Positions 35,825 to 45,841 of a stretch of DNA of 64,000 nucleotides are shown here, in pieces. The notes under the pieces were generated by a model that was given only the letters and a program-made list of their open reading frames with translations, had not been told where the DNA came from and searched no databases. This DNA is from Herbiconiux aconitum (lineage in GTDB: Bacteria; Actinomycetota; Actinomycetes; Actinomycetales; Microbacteriaceae): positions 2,170,001 through 2,234,000 of the forward strand of contig NZ_JANLCM010000001.1 in the NCBI RefSeq assembly GCF_024979235.1, written 5' to 3'. A program made the position numbers and the translations under genes. Each line of letters opens with the position of its first letter. The first letter of the stretch is position 1.

Positions 35825-37575
35825 GCGGTCGTTCCTTTCAGGGTGAGCGCTTCGACGGCGGCACGCTCGACGGCGAGGCCGGCGCGGTAACGGTCGAGGT
35901 AGGCGGCGAAGCCGGCCACGTCGGCCGGATCGGGGTCGGTGGTCTGGATGCCGGCGCCGGCGAAGACGCGGTCGCGGAGATAGGCGTCGAGGCCGGAGGC
36001 GGCCGCCGAGCCGGGGGCGCCGCTGGTGTTGCCGGAGCTGTCGGGCTCGTCGACGTCGGATGTCGCCTCCGAGACGTAGGAGACATACGACGCCAGCACC
36101 GCGATGCCCCACGCGCCACCCTCCGACGCGGTCTCGGCCACGGCCACGGGGGCATCGAGCGCCCCGGCCAGGAAGCGCTGGGCGACCCCGGCCGTGCGGA
36201 ACATGCCGCCGTGGGCGAACATCCGGTCGAGCGCGACCCCCTCATCGGCGAGCACGCGCATGCCGAGCGCGAGGGTGCCGAACACTCCGTAGAGCTGGGC
36301 TCGCATGAAGTTCGCGAGGGTGAAGCGGCTGTCGGGCGTGCGCGCGACGAGCGGTCGGCCCTCGGTCAGGCCCGCGATCGGCTCACCCGCGAGGTAGTTG
36401 TAGGCGAGCAGGCCCCCGGCATCCGCCTCGCCGTCGAGGGCCTCGCGGAAGAGTACATCGAACACCGCATCGGAGTCGACGGATGCGGATGGGGCCGATG
36501 GGGCGGCGACGGATGCGCCAGATGCGGATGCGGCGGATGCGGCGGCCGCCGAGAACCGGCCGAAGAGCCCGGCCCACGCGGCGAGTTCGCTCGCCCCGTT
36601 GTTGCAGTGCACCATCGCGACGGGGTCGCCGGCCGGGGTGGTCACCAGGTCGAGCTCGTGGTGCACGTTCTCGAGCGGACGCTCGAGAACGACCATGGCG
36701 AAGATGCTCGTGCCTGCACTGACGTTGCCCGTGCGCGGTGCGACGGCGCCGGTAGCGACCATGCCCGTTCCGGCGTCTCCCTCGGGCGGGCAGAGCACGA
36801 TGCCCGGCTGGAGCGCTCCGCTCGGGTCGAGCAGCGCGGCGCCGTCGGCGGTGAGTTCGCCGGCCGGGCTGCCGGCCACCAGAACGTGGGGGAGCAGCTC
36901 CGTCAGCTTCAGACCCGGCGCCGTCGAGGCGACCAGCCCGTCGTATCGCGCGACGAGTTCTGCGTCGTAGTCGTGGGTTGCCGCATCGATGGGGAACATG
37001 CCCGACGCATCGCCGACCCCGAGAACAGAGCGGCCGGTGAGGCGCCAGTGCAGGTAGCCGGCGAGGGTCGTGATGTGCCGGATCTGCGCGACGTGCGGCT
37101 CGCGATCGATCACCGCCTGGTGTAGATGGGCGATCGACCAGCGGAGCGGGATGTTGACGCCGAACAGCTCGGTGAGCTCGGCGGCAGCGGGCCCGGTGGT
37201 GGTGTTGCGCCAGGTGCGGAAAGGAACCAGAAGTTCGCCGGCGGCGTCGAAGGCGAGGTAGCCGTGCATCATCGCGGAGACACCGATGGCGCCGTAGGTC
37301 TCGGGTCGCACGCCGTAGCGTTGCTCGACGTCGGCGATGAGATCGGCGTAGGCGGCCTGGAGGCCCGACCAGACGTCGTCGATCGAGTAGGTCCACATGC
37401 GGTCGACGAACTCGTTCTCCCAGTCGTGACTGCCGACGGCGAGCACGGTGGACGGGTCGTCGCCGATCAGGCAGGCCTTGATGCGGGTCGACCCCAGTTC
37501 GATGCCGAGCGACGTGCGGCCGTTCAGGATGGCGTCGCGGGCTTTCAGTGTGGACTCCGCGACTGGCTCGCTCAT
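35821..37575 (-). CDS. araB: Ribulokinase (FGGY family carbohydrate kinase)
   Basis: 584 residues from ATG 37575. FGGY signatures: the N-terminal phosphate loop region [70 protein letters not shown], and the C-terminal ATP region with [20 protein letters not shown]. It phosphorylates L-ribulose. This divergent, longer actinobacterial type differs from E. coli AraB, so the operon context (araD and araA behind it) carries much of the assignment. An Ala/Ser-rich low-complexity insert (~342-367), encoded by GGATGC/GCATCC-type repeats, interrupts the conserved part. A lac-like operator lies 25 bases upstream of the ATG. Confidence 0.9.
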   Translation of the reverse strand: MSEPVAESTLKARDAILNGRTSLGIELGSTRIKACLIGDDPSTVLAVGSHDWENEFVDRMWTYSIDDVWSGLQAAYADLIADVEQRYGVRPETYGAIGVSAMMHGYLAFDAAGELLVPFRTWRNTTTGPAAAELTELFGVNIPLRWSIAHLHQAVIDREPHVAQIRHITTLAGYLHWRLTGRSVLGVGDASGMFPIDAATHDYDAELVARYDGLVASTAPGLKLTELLPHVLVAGSPAGELTADGAALLDPSGALQPGIVLCPPEGDAGTGMVATGAVAPRTGNVSAGTSIFAMVVLERPLENVHHELDLVTTPAGDPVAMVHCNNGASELAAWAGLFGRFSAAAASAASASGASVAAPSAPSASVDSDAVFDVLFREALDGEADAGGLLAYNYLAGEPIAGLTEGRPLVARTPDSRFTLANFMRAQLYGVFGTLALGMRVLADEGVALDRMFAHGGMFRTAGVAQRFLAGALDAPVAVAETASEGGAWGIAVLASYVSYVSEATSDVDEPDSSGNTSGAPGSAAASGLDAYLRDRVFAGAGIQTTDPDPADVAGFAAYLDRYRAGLAVERAAVEALTLKGTTA

Positions 37576-37599
37576 GGTGCAGTGACTCCCTCGGCTCGG

Positions 37600-37617
37600 A
37601 ATGTGATCGCTCACATT
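37600..37617 (-). promoter_or_regulatory. LacI-type operator upstream of araB
   Basis: AATGTGATCGCTCACATT has 7-base arms AATGTGA/TCACATT around TCGC with a central CG, the form typical of LacI-family operators and close to the ideal lac operator core TGTGAGCGCTCACA. It begins 25 bases before the araB start. The likely ligand protein is the LacI-family repressor encoded next door at 37812-38837. The rest of the 236-base gap (37576-37811) shows GC-rich sequence and no further gene. Confidence 0.65.
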
Positions 37618-37811
37618 GCGCATCGAGCTTACGACATCCACCCCCTCCTCTGGAAGCGCGAGCTCCCTTCCCTGTGAACTTCTTGCCGCTCCAGGTGGCC
37701 GGCCCACGATTTCGGGGCGGTTGGCGGCAACAATCGGCGGGGCGGGGCGGGAGTCGGGCGGGGTGCCGGATGGGCGCGGTCAGGTGCGCGGCGTGTGCCG
37801 GATGCGCGCGG

Positions 37812-38837
37812 TCAGGCGAGGTCGGAGGGCGGCGGTGCCGTCGATGCGCGTGTCACGAGCATGGGCAGCGCTGACGGGGGAGCCGGCTGCTCACCGAGCA
37901 GCAGAGCGACGCAGCGCCGCCCGGCCTCGGCGAAGTCCTGGCGCACAGTGGTGAGCGGCGGGAGGTAGTGCGCGGCCTCGGGAGTGTCGTCGAAGCCGAC
38001 GACACTCAGCTGGCGCGGAACATCCACCCCTGCGTCGCTCGCCGCGTGAAGCACACCGAGCGCCATCTGGTCGTTCGACGAGAAGATCGCCGTCGCGCCC
38101 CGGGCGATCAAGTCCTGCCCAGCGCTGTAGCCCGATGACGCGCTCCAATCCCCGGCGGAGACCAGGTCGGTCGGCAACGCCCGGTCGTCGAGTTCAGCCG
38201 TGAATCCGGCGAGGCGGGAGGTGGCGTCGATCCAGTCGGCAGGCCCGGCGACGTGCCCGATCCGTCGGTGTCCGAGCTCGGCGAGATGAGCCGTGGCGAT
38301 GCGCGCACCCTCCACCTGATCGAGGGCGAGTTCGGAGGTGCCGACCGTCGCGAGGGTCTGGAGCGTCACGAAGGGCACGCTGAACGAGCGATCGGAGAGA
38401 CTCGCCAAGACCTGCAGTTGCGGGGCGATGACGACGAGACCTTCGGCGGAGAGGTCGACCAGGTGGTTGATGGCCTCGTCGATGGAGGCCTGATCGAGGC
38501 CGTCGGCGTTCGCGATGGTCACGCTGTATCCCCGGCTCCGGGCGGCGGCTTCGACGGCGCTGATGCCCGAGGCGGGCCCGTACTCTCCGCTCGAGGTCGA
38601 CAGGATGCCGATGATGCGCGAGCGGCTCGTCACCAGCGCGCGGGCGGCGAGATTCGGTCGGTAGCTGAGGGCGCGCATGGCATCGAGCACCTTCTGCCGG
38701 GTCGCTGGCCGCACGCTCGGATGCCCGTTCAGCACGCGAGACACCGTCTGATGCGACACCCCGGCCGCCTTCGCCACGTCGAACACGCTCGCCGCACGCG
38801 GCGGCTTGGCGGCGTCGGGAATGGGCTCGGGCGTCAT
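37812..38837 (-). CDS. LacI family transcriptional regulator (probable arabinose operon repressor)
   Basis: 341 residues. The N-terminal LacI helix-turn-helix and hinge ASVFDVAKAAGVSHQTVSRVLNGHPSVRPATRQKVLDAMRALSYRPNLAARAL occupies residues ~15-70. The periplasmic-binding-protein-like sensor follows with SRIIGILST, VIAPQL, HLAELGHRRIGHVAGP, AIFSSNDQMALGVLHAASDAGVDVPRQLSVVGFDDTPEA and LTTVRQDFAEAGRRCVALLL. It lies directly upstream of, and on the same strand as, araBDA, with a palindromic operator between. It therefore most likely represses the operon and responds to arabinose or a derived sugar; this is inference from position. It is divergent from the RHS gene (119 bases apart). Confidence 0.88.
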   Translation of the reverse strand: MTPEPIPDAAKPPRAASVFDVAKAAGVSHQTVSRVLNGHPSVRPATRQKVLDAMRALSYRPNLAARALVTSRSRIIGILSTSSGEYGPASGISAVEAAARSRGYSVTIANADGLDQASIDEAINHLVDLSAEGLVVIAPQLQVLASLSDRSFSVPFVTLQTLATVGTSELALDQVEGARIATAHLAELGHRRIGHVAGPADWIDATSRLAGFTAELDDRALPTDLVSAGDWSASSGYSAGQDLIARGATAIFSSNDQMALGVLHAASDAGVDVPRQLSVVGFDDTPEAAHYLPPLTTVRQDFAEAGRRCVALLLGEQPAPPSALPMLVTRASTAPPPSDLA

Positions 38838-38956
38838 GCGTCGATTATGCCGTGCATGTCTATTGTGAGATTCACTCAGATTCTGTATGCTCGACCCAGG
38901 TCATCTGGGGGAACGTCGCCGTTCGAGATCGCGGTCTCGCTGTCGTGGAGATCTCT

Positions 38957-41900
38957 GTGTCGCGTCGCCTCACCAGGATGCCATTCGTCCTGTCAGCAAT
39001 AACCACCATCGCTCTGATCGTGGGCACCGGTGCTCCCGCGTGGGGAGCGGCGCTCGAGCCGGTGACGTCCGGTTCCGACGAGATCGTGGAGCCCGACCCA
39101 GCGTCGTTGAAGTCTGAGGCATCCGACCCTCCCGTCATCGACCCTGTGGCGGTGCCGAGCGGTGATTTCAGCGACGAGCCAGACCCGAATCCGCTGCCTG
39201 CTCCCGAACCGGCGACGCCATTGCTGGTCGATCGTGCCCCGGGAGATTCGGAGACCGCCGTCACCGACTTCGACCCGGATGTCGCGGAGCTCGTCTCCCG
39301 CAGCGAGTACGACTCCACGTACCGAAACGCTGACAGCACGCTCACGACGGTGGTGTCGCCCGAGGTGCAGAACGTGAGGGTCGATGGGTCGTGGGTTCCG
39401 ATCGAGACCGGGGTGGCCGCATCCGGCCCGTGGTCGCTGTTCGGCATCGGGGGAGCCGCGGTGGAGCGCCATCCGCTCGCGCCCACCTTCGCTCCGACTG
39501 CGAGCGATCACGATGTGCTGACTCTCAGCAGGGCCGATCACACCATCGGGTTCACGCTGCAGGATTCAGCGGACAGCCCGATCCGGCGTGACGCGGTCGG
39601 CGGAGACGACGGTAGGAGTCACGTGCAATACGACGCGGTCTTTCCGAAGACCGATTTGCTCTACGACGTCACCAAGTCGAGTGTGAAGGAGAACCTGCGG
39701 CTCGGGGCGGCGCCCGGAAGTCGCGGGAGGGTGTCGTGGTCGTGGGCGGTGGATGCCGACGGGCTGATCCTGCACAAGACCGCTGACGGCGGTGTCGAGT
39801 TCAAAGACGAAGGCGGCGCGGTCGTGTTTCTGCTGCCCTCGCCGAGCATGTCCGACTCGTCGGCTGTGGCTGGAGTGCGCACGAGTGCTGATGCGCCCGT
39901 GCGAACCACCGTGCTCCGCCGAGGTGACGCCTGGACGCTGACGTTGAGCGCCGATCGCGACTGGCTGAACGACCCGGCACGGGTGTATCCGGTGTTGGTC
40001 GATCCGACCATCTCGACGGCGGCGAATGAATTCATGCGCGCCTACAAGTCCAACGGGATGACCAGCAATGGCATGCAGGTCGGCAATTCGAACAATGGCG
40101 GGTTCTGGCGCACGGTCTTCCATGTGAATTACGAGCAGTTCTTCGGCAAGCAGGTCATCGGTGCCGGTCTCGAGGTCACGGACATCTATGGCGACAGTTC
40201 CTACGACGAGTACGGCGTCGCGCTGTCGACGGCGACGACCTTCGGCTACGAGAGCGTGGGGCAAGACCTCGGAGGGTTCTCGATCGGGCCCAGTGGAGGG
40301 CTGAGCACCGATATGAGGCTGCAGAACAAGATCTCCGAATACGTGCGCACGAGCTACTCGGGCGGGTTCTTCACCCTGGTCGGCGATGAAAGCCCCGATG
40401 TCTTCACCTACAAGCACGTCGAGACCCAGCTGGTGGTGAATTGGAAGGAGTATGCGACTCCGGGGCGACCGGGCGCGTCGAGTCCCGCGAACGGCGCAGT
40501 GAATGTGAGTCTGGTGCCGAAGCTGTCCGTGCAGGGTGCCACCACCGATCCGTCGTGGCAGCTGCACTACCGGTTCCGCGCGTCGACGTCGTCGAATCCT
40601 GCCTCCGACCCCAACCCGGCTTATGATTCTGACTGGGTGGGGTCGAGCGAGGTCACCGTGCCGGAAGCGAAGCTGCAGCCGGGCATGACGTATCGCTGGA
40701 TGTACTGGGTGCGCGACACGACCGACGGTCATCTCGGCGACTCGACCGTGCGCCAGAGTCCCGTCACCTGGTCGTTCACGACGAACACGGTCCCGCTGAC
40801 CACGCTCGCATCAGCCGTCCCTGCCGACAACGGGATCGTCGTAACGACGACACCCACACTGAGTGTCGGCACACCCGCCGGCATCACCGGGCGGACCATG
40901 AAGTACTGGTTCCGGATCGCGTCGGGCTCCGACTCCAAGACCGGTGTCATCGTCTCGTCGGGCTGGCAGACGGGGACGACGTGGACCGTTCCGGCGAATT
41001 TCTTGCAAGATGGCTCCTCCTACACGTGGACGGTGTTGTCGCAGGATCAGTACTCCGACTCGGCGACTCCATGGGTCGGGCGGTTCAGGGTGAACCGGCG
41101 GATCACTGACCCCGGTCCAGCACCCACTGATTCCGCGGGGCCCGTGACCGTCAATCTCGCGAACGGCAACGCCGGGCTGCAGTTTTCCTCACCGGTCGTG
41201 TCGACGGCCGGCGGGCCGCTGGGGATGGCGTTCTCCTACAACTCGCAGAAGCCCTCGAACACCGGACTTCGTGGCGAGTATTTCGACGCGACCGAGCCGG
41301 CCTCCGCGACTCCGCCGTTCTCGTTCGATGGTCGCGCGGTCGCGATGGTGCGGATCGACCCCGCGATCAACTTCAACTGGGCCCTCAGCTCACCGACCGA
41401 TGCCGCTCCGGGGGCTGCGAAACCGTTGGTACCGGCCGACCGGTTCCTAACGCGCTGGACGGGAATCATCACGCTTCCTGAGGGCAAATACACGTTCGGG
41501 GTCACGGGCGACGACGGCTACCGGGTGTGGCTGGACTCAACGAAGGTCGTCGATCACTGGGCGACAGGCGCGTCGACCACCTGGTCGACGTCGACCATCG
41601 ATGTTCCGGCAGGCGGGCGCGCCTATGCCTTCAAGTTCGAGTACTTCGAACACGGAGGCCCTGCAGGCGTCGTGTTCAAATTCAAGGTCGGCGGCGGTAC
41701 CGAGACCCCGGTTCCCGCAGCCTGGTTCACCCGCGCACCCGAGATCCTCCCGTCCGGCTGGGGCGCCTCGAACATCCTGGCCGGCGTTTCCGGAACGTAC
41801 ACCAAGGCCGAGACCACCGAGGGGGGTGTCAAGATCACCGATGTCTACGGCACTGTGCACTCGTACACGAAGAAGAGCGCAGGCGGATACACACCACCGA

Positions 41901-44900
41901 GCGGCGAGTACGGCGTCGTGGCGCTGGACACGACTGGGGCGGTGACGTTCACCGACGATTCCGGAACGCTGTTCGCGTTCAACAAGGACGGTAGTTTCGC
42001 GTCGGCGACCTCCCCGGGAGATGTGCGGAAACCGACCGCTCCCGTCGTCACGTATCGCCCCGGGAGTCGGCTCGTCGACAGCGTCGCCGACCCCCTGTCG
42101 CGCGTCGGCACCACTCCGATCTCGTACGACCGGAGGGTCGTCTACCGCTACCGCGGTGACAGTCAGTGCGTCGTCGATGCCGGGTTCTCACCGGCACCGG
42201 TCGGGATGCTGTGTCAGATCGAGTTCCCGGACTCCAGCGTCACAAAGCTGCAGTACGACCCGAATGGCTATCTCGTGCGCATCGTCAACCCCGGAAACGA
42301 GGTCGTGACCTTCACGTACGACTCGGGAGGCCGGATGACGCAGATTCGCAACGCCCTGGCGAACGACTGGCTGATGGCCGACACAAGCCGAACCGCCGGC
42401 CCCGCAAACCGCACCGACATCACCTACGACTCGGTCGGGCGGGTGTCAGCGGTCGGGCTCCCCACGGGTGATGGCGTCACAGAGGCGTCCCGGCCGGGCA
42501 AGAAATACACTTACGCGAGCGGCACGAGCTACGTCGACTCGACAGGCCTCTCGGTGCCCCCGGGCACAGGAAGCGATGCTCACGCCGCGAAGGTCACGTT
42601 CAACTCGATCCTCCAGGCGACGTCATCGGTCACTGCGGAGGGGTTGACCGCCCAGACGGAATGGAACTCCAAAGACCAGGCTTTGTCGTCGATCGACGCG
42701 CAGGGCCTGAAGACGACGACCCTGTACAACGCTCAGGACAGGATGACCGAGCGATACGGTCCGGCACCGGCGAGCTGCTTCGAGGCCGATCGGCGATTCA
42801 TCACGCCCTGCATGGTCGCCTTCCCTGTGTCTCGAACAATCTACGATCAGGGCTTGCAGGGACTGAATGTCGCCTACTGGGACAACGAGTCGCTGTTCGC
42901 TCAACCGAAAGACTTCAACCTGGGTCTCGCCGGAGTCTCCGGCGGCGCCTTCGCCCGGGACTTCGGAACCGCATCACCGATCTCGGGGGTGGCAGATCCA
43001 GAGACCTGGTCGCTGAGGGGGACCGGTCTGATCCGGTTCGATCAGACCGGCGCCTATCGATTCAACGTGTGGGCCGACGACGCGGTGCGGGTCTACCTCG
43101 ACGATGTGCTCGTGATCGACAACTGGACCTACCACGGACCAGCGTTCGTCGGGGACTGGAAGGTCTTCAACGCGACCGCGGGCCAGACGGCGCGCATCCG
43201 CATCGACTACGCCGAGAACACCGGGTCGGCGAACGTGCAGCTGAACTGGTGGAAGCCCGGCGCCGCGACCTGGGAGGTGACGCCCGGTTCGGCGCTCACG
43301 CCTGATTACGGGCTCGAGACCACCTCCATCAACTACGACACCGCGCCGACGGGGATCGCCGGCATCTCGCGCACCCAGGTGTCGTCGCTCATGACCTCCA
43401 CGGCGTACGCGAATCCCTGGCTCGGCCTTGCGACATCCTCGAGCATCGACCCCTCAGGCTTGAATCTCACGACCCAAACGGTCTATGAGAGCTCGGGTCT
43501 CTACAACCGCCGCATCGGCAAGCTGTCTCCGGCCGACGCGGGAAGCCCGAGCCCTGCGAACGGAGCGAGCTATGCCTACTGGCCGATCGATGGCACACCC
43601 ACTTCGGCCAACTGTGGCGTGTCCACGTCGACGCGACAGTACGGGATGCTGAAGACAGCGACGTTGTCGCAGGCATCCGCCGAGACCGGCGTCGGCCTCA
43701 TCACCGTCGACTACGTCTACGACACGATGGGCAGGGTCGCCGGCACCAAGAAGACAGGTGACAGCGCCTGGTCATGTGTGTCGTATGACGCGCGTGGGCG
43801 CCCGACGACGAAGACCTCGGCATCCCTGTCCGCACCCATACGCACGACGAAGTTCGGCTACGCATCGCCGACGGGTGACCCCTTGACGACGTGGGTGCAA
43901 GACGATCTCACCACCGGGTCCCCGACGACCGGGCGCATCACGACCGTGACGAACCTGCTCGGCCAGGTGCTGTCCAAGACGGATGTGTGGGGCACGGTGA
44001 CCACCACGAGTTACGACATCCTCGGACGGGTGACGGGTACCGCCGTGGTTGCCGGCGGTGTGACGAACACGACGACGTTCACCTACTCACTCGACGGGCG
44101 AGTCGAAACGGTGTCCGACAACGGCAAACTCATCGCTGATCCCAGCTACGCCGGCGGCCTGCTGGCCACCGTCGCCTACCCGGCGGCCGATGGCACGAAT
44201 GCCGGCAACGGCACCCAGCTCGCCGCTGTCGCCCGAGACGAGGCCGGCCGCGACAAGGCCCTCGTCTGGCAATTCAGCGGAGAACCAGGCTCGGTCGGAG
44301 ACAGCGTCATCCGATCTCAGGCCGGCCGCGTTATCCGAGCCACGGTCGCTGACTCGACAGCGGGTGCGATCTACACCTCCACGTACTCGTTCGACACGGC
44401 GGGTCGCCTGACCGCAGCGTCGATCCCCGGGCACTCGCTCAGCTATGACTACGCGGGCAATGGCGGTTGCGGATCGGCCGCGCGCGCCGGGGCGAACGGC
44501 AACCGCACCAGGACGTCGGACACCCCGACAGGTGGCGGAGGGCTGCAGTACTCGACCTCGTATTGCTACGACAGCTCCGATCGACTCACCGCGGCCCCCG
44601 AAACCGTCGTGGGCGCGGGTTCCGCTCCAACGTCGATGATTCGACCAGCCCGCTCGCTGGCTCCGACCGACATCGTCTACGACTCGCACGGCAACATGAC
44701 GAAGCTCGGCAATCAGACCTTCACCTACGACTCCACCGATCGGCACATGTCGACGACGGTTCTCGACGCCGGCGTCTCATCGACGGTCACCTACGTGCGT
44801 GACGTGACGGGCGCGATCGTCGCCCGCACGGAGACCGATGGTGCGGCGGCGCCGGTCACCCACCGCTACTCGGGATCGTTGGTGCTGTCGGAGACGAATG

Positions 44901-45841
44901 TCATCGAGCAGCGGACGCTGTCGTTGCCCGGCGGTGTCACGGTTTCACTCCCGGCGACGGGTGATGCCGTCTGGTGCTACCCGAATCTGCACGGAGATGT
45001 GACCTGGACGGCGGGCCCGTCCGGCGTCCGCACGGGCGTGTACCTTTACGACCCGTTCGGTCAGCCCATCGACCTTGCGACGATGGTCATCGGCAGTGCT
45101 GCAGCCGACGAGTCGATCCCTGACACGATGCCCGGCTCCTTCGACCCCGGTTGGGTCGGTTCAAAGGGCAAGGGATACGAGCACCTGGGCTCCATCGCGA
45201 CGATCGAGATGGGCGCCCGAATGTACTCGGCCATGCTGGGTCGTTTCCTGGCTCCCGACCCTGTTGAGGGTGGCAACACCGGTAACTACAACTACCCAAA
45301 CGACCCCGTCAACATGTTCGACCTCTCCGGCGAGATGCAAGACTGCGGCGCTTGCTCTCACGGCAGCTACAAGGGCGTCACTAAGGGAAGGGCTTGGGTG
45401 AAAGTTGGAACTGTTCATACGAACGGGGGTGGGACGGACACAGTCGGCCTTGACTGGAGCGGCCCTGTCAAGCTGACCGCAACCAATCGCTCTGGGGCCT
45501 TCACGAGGTTTGCGGTTGACGGGGCACTCGGAAACGTCCGGGAGTCGCGTCAGTTAATCCTGCCTGCGATCATTCCTGGGCAGAACGCCACGGGATACTC
45601 GGCGCAGTTCGACAAGTCGAATGCGCTGATCGACTACTCCAGGTGTGCGCACACGAACCCCCCGGATCCAGGCTGCATCGGAACCATACTGAGCTGGACC
45701 AATAGTCCGGGCAGCTGGTCCGAATTGCCTCTCAATCCTGACCTTGGTGGTCAAAATCTCAACCAATTTCCAGTAGATGTGGACATTTTCGTATGGCAGG
45801 CAATCGGCGATCCTCACGGCGTGCAGATCAAGTACTACTGA
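38957..45841 (+). CDS. Secreted RHS/YD-repeat protein with two PA14 domains and a variable C-terminal tail (candidate polymorphic toxin, WapA-like)
   Basis: 2294 residues from GTG 38957, chosen for the GGAG 6 bases upstream and because it starts a signal peptide (RRLTRMPFVLSAITTIALIVGTGAPAWG); the frame is open back to 38852 without sense. Order: N-terminal beta-rich region, a DNRLRE-like domain (~355-495), fibronectin-like segments, the first YD-repeat region, PA14 at ~770-920, more YD repeats, a second PA14 at ~1300-1445, then the long YD barrel and the RHS core (GARMYSAMLGRFLAPDPVEGG... ending DPVNMFDLSGE at ~2126). After this comes a 168-residue tail of visibly different composition, with no nuclease or deaminase motif that I recognise. 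The build is like Gram-positive WapA, where the barrel encloses a toxic tail. A lipoprotein gene overlaps the 3' end. Toxin activity is inferred, not shown. Confidence 0.88.
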   Translation: MSRRLTRMPFVLSAITTIALIVGTGAPAWGAALEPVTSGSDEIVEPDPASLKSEASDPPVIDPVAVPSGDFSDEPDPNPLPAPEPATPLLVDRAPGDSETAVTDFDPDVAELVSRSEYDSTYRNADSTLTTVVSPEVQNVRVDGSWVPIETGVAASGPWSLFGIGGAAVERHPLAPTFAPTASDHDVLTLSRADHTIGFTLQDSADSPIRRDAVGGDDGRSHVQYDAVFPKTDLLYDVTKSSVKENLRLGAAPGSRGRVSWSWAVDADGLILHKTADGGVEFKDEGGAVVFLLPSPSMSDSSAVAGVRTSADAPVRTTVLRRGDAWTLTLSADRDWLNDPARVYPVLVDPTISTAANEFMRAYKSNGMTSNGMQVGNSNNGGFWRTVFHVNYEQFFGKQVIGAGLEVTDIYGDSSYDEYGVALSTATTFGYESVGQDLGGFSIGPSGGLSTDMRLQNKISEYVRTSYSGGFFTLVGDESPDVFTYKHVETQLVVNWKEYATPGRPGASSPANGAVNVSLVPKLSVQGATTDPSWQLHYRFRASTSSNPASDPNPAYDSDWVGSSEVTVPEAKLQPGMTYRWMYWVRDTTDGHLGDSTVRQSPVTWSFTTNTVPLTTLASAVPADNGIVVTTTPTLSVGTPAGITGRTMKYWFRIASGSDSKTGVIVSSGWQTGTTWTVPANFLQDGSSYTWTVLSQDQYSDSATPWVGRFRVNRRITDPGPAPTDSAGPVTVNLANGNAGLQFSSPVVSTAGGPLGMAFSYNSQKPSNTGLRGEYFDATEPASATPPFSFDGRAVAMVRIDPAINFNWALSSPTDAAPGAAKPLVPADRFLTRWTGIITLPEGKYTFGVTGDDGYRVWLDSTKVVDHWATGASTTWSTSTIDVPAGGRAYAFKFEYFEHGGPAGVVFKFKVGGGTETPVPAAWFTRAPEILPSGWGASNILAGVSGTYTKAETTEGGVKITDVYGTVHSYTKKSAGGYTPPSGEYGVVALDTTGAVTFTDDSGTLFAFNKDGSFASATSPGDVRKPTAPVVTYRPGSRLVDSVADPLSRVGTTPISYDRRVVYRYRGDSQCVVDAGFSPAPVGMLCQIEFPDSSVTKLQYDPNGYLVRIVNPGNEVVTFTYDSGGRMTQIRNALANDWLMADTSRTAGPANRTDITYDSVGRVSAVGLPTGDGVTEASRPGKKYTYASGTSYVDSTGLSVPPGTGSDAHAAKVTFNSILQATSSVTAEGLTAQTEWNSKDQALSSIDAQGLKTTTLYNAQDRMTERYGPAPASCFEADRRFITPCMVAFPVSRTIYDQGLQGLNVAYWDNESLFAQPKDFNLGLAGVSGGAFARDFGTASPISGVADPETWSLRGTGLIRFDQTGAYRFNVWADDAVRVYLDDVLVIDNWTYHGPAFVGDWKVFNATAGQTARIRIDYAENTGSANVQLNWWKPGAATWEVTPGSALTPDYGLETTSINYDTAPTGIAGISRTQVSSLMTSTAYANPWLGLATSSSIDPSGLNLTTQTVYESSGLYNRRIGKLSPADAGSPSPANGASYAYWPIDGTPTSANCGVSTSTRQYGMLKTATLSQASAETGVGLITVDYVYDTMGRVAGTKKTGDSAWSCVSYDARGRPTTKTSASLSAPIRTTKFGYASPTGDPLTTWVQDDLTTGSPTTGRITTVTNLLGQVLSKTDVWGTVTTTSYDILGRVTGTAVVAGGVTNTTTFTYSLDGRVETVSDNGKLIADPSYAGGLLATVAYPAADGTNAGNGTQLAAVARDEAGRDKALVWQFSGEPGSVGDSVIRSQAGRVIRATVADSTAGAIYTSTYSFDTAGRLTAASIPGHSLSYDYAGNGGCGSAARAGANGNRTRTSDTPTGGGGLQYSTSYCYDSSDRLTAAPETVVGAGSAPTSMIRPARSLAPTDIVYDSHGNMTKLGNQTFTYDSTDRHMSTTVLDAGVSSTVTYVRDVTGAIVARTETDGAAAPVTHRYSGSLVLSETNVIEQRTLSLPGGVTVSLPATGDAVWCYPNLHGDVTWTAGPSGVRTGVYLYDPFGQPIDLATMVIGSAAADESIPDTMPGSFDPGWVGSKGKGYEHLGSIATIEMGARMYSAMLGRFLAPDPVEGGNTGNYNYPNDPVNMFDLSGEMQDCGACSHGSYKGVTKGRAWVKVGTVHTNGGGTDTVGLDWSGPVKLTATNRSGAFTRFAVDGALGNVRESRQLILPAIIPGQNATGYSAQFDKSNALIDYSRCAHTNPPDPGCIGTILSWTNSPGSWSELPLNPDLGGQNLNQFPVDVDIFVWQAIGDPHGVQIKYY

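Noticed and set aside
38852..38956. Upstream extension of the RHS gene to ATG-like start at 38852
   Set aside because: The extra 35 residues precede the signal peptide and lack a ribosome site, whereas GTG 38957 has GGAG at a proper distance and starts the signal peptide.
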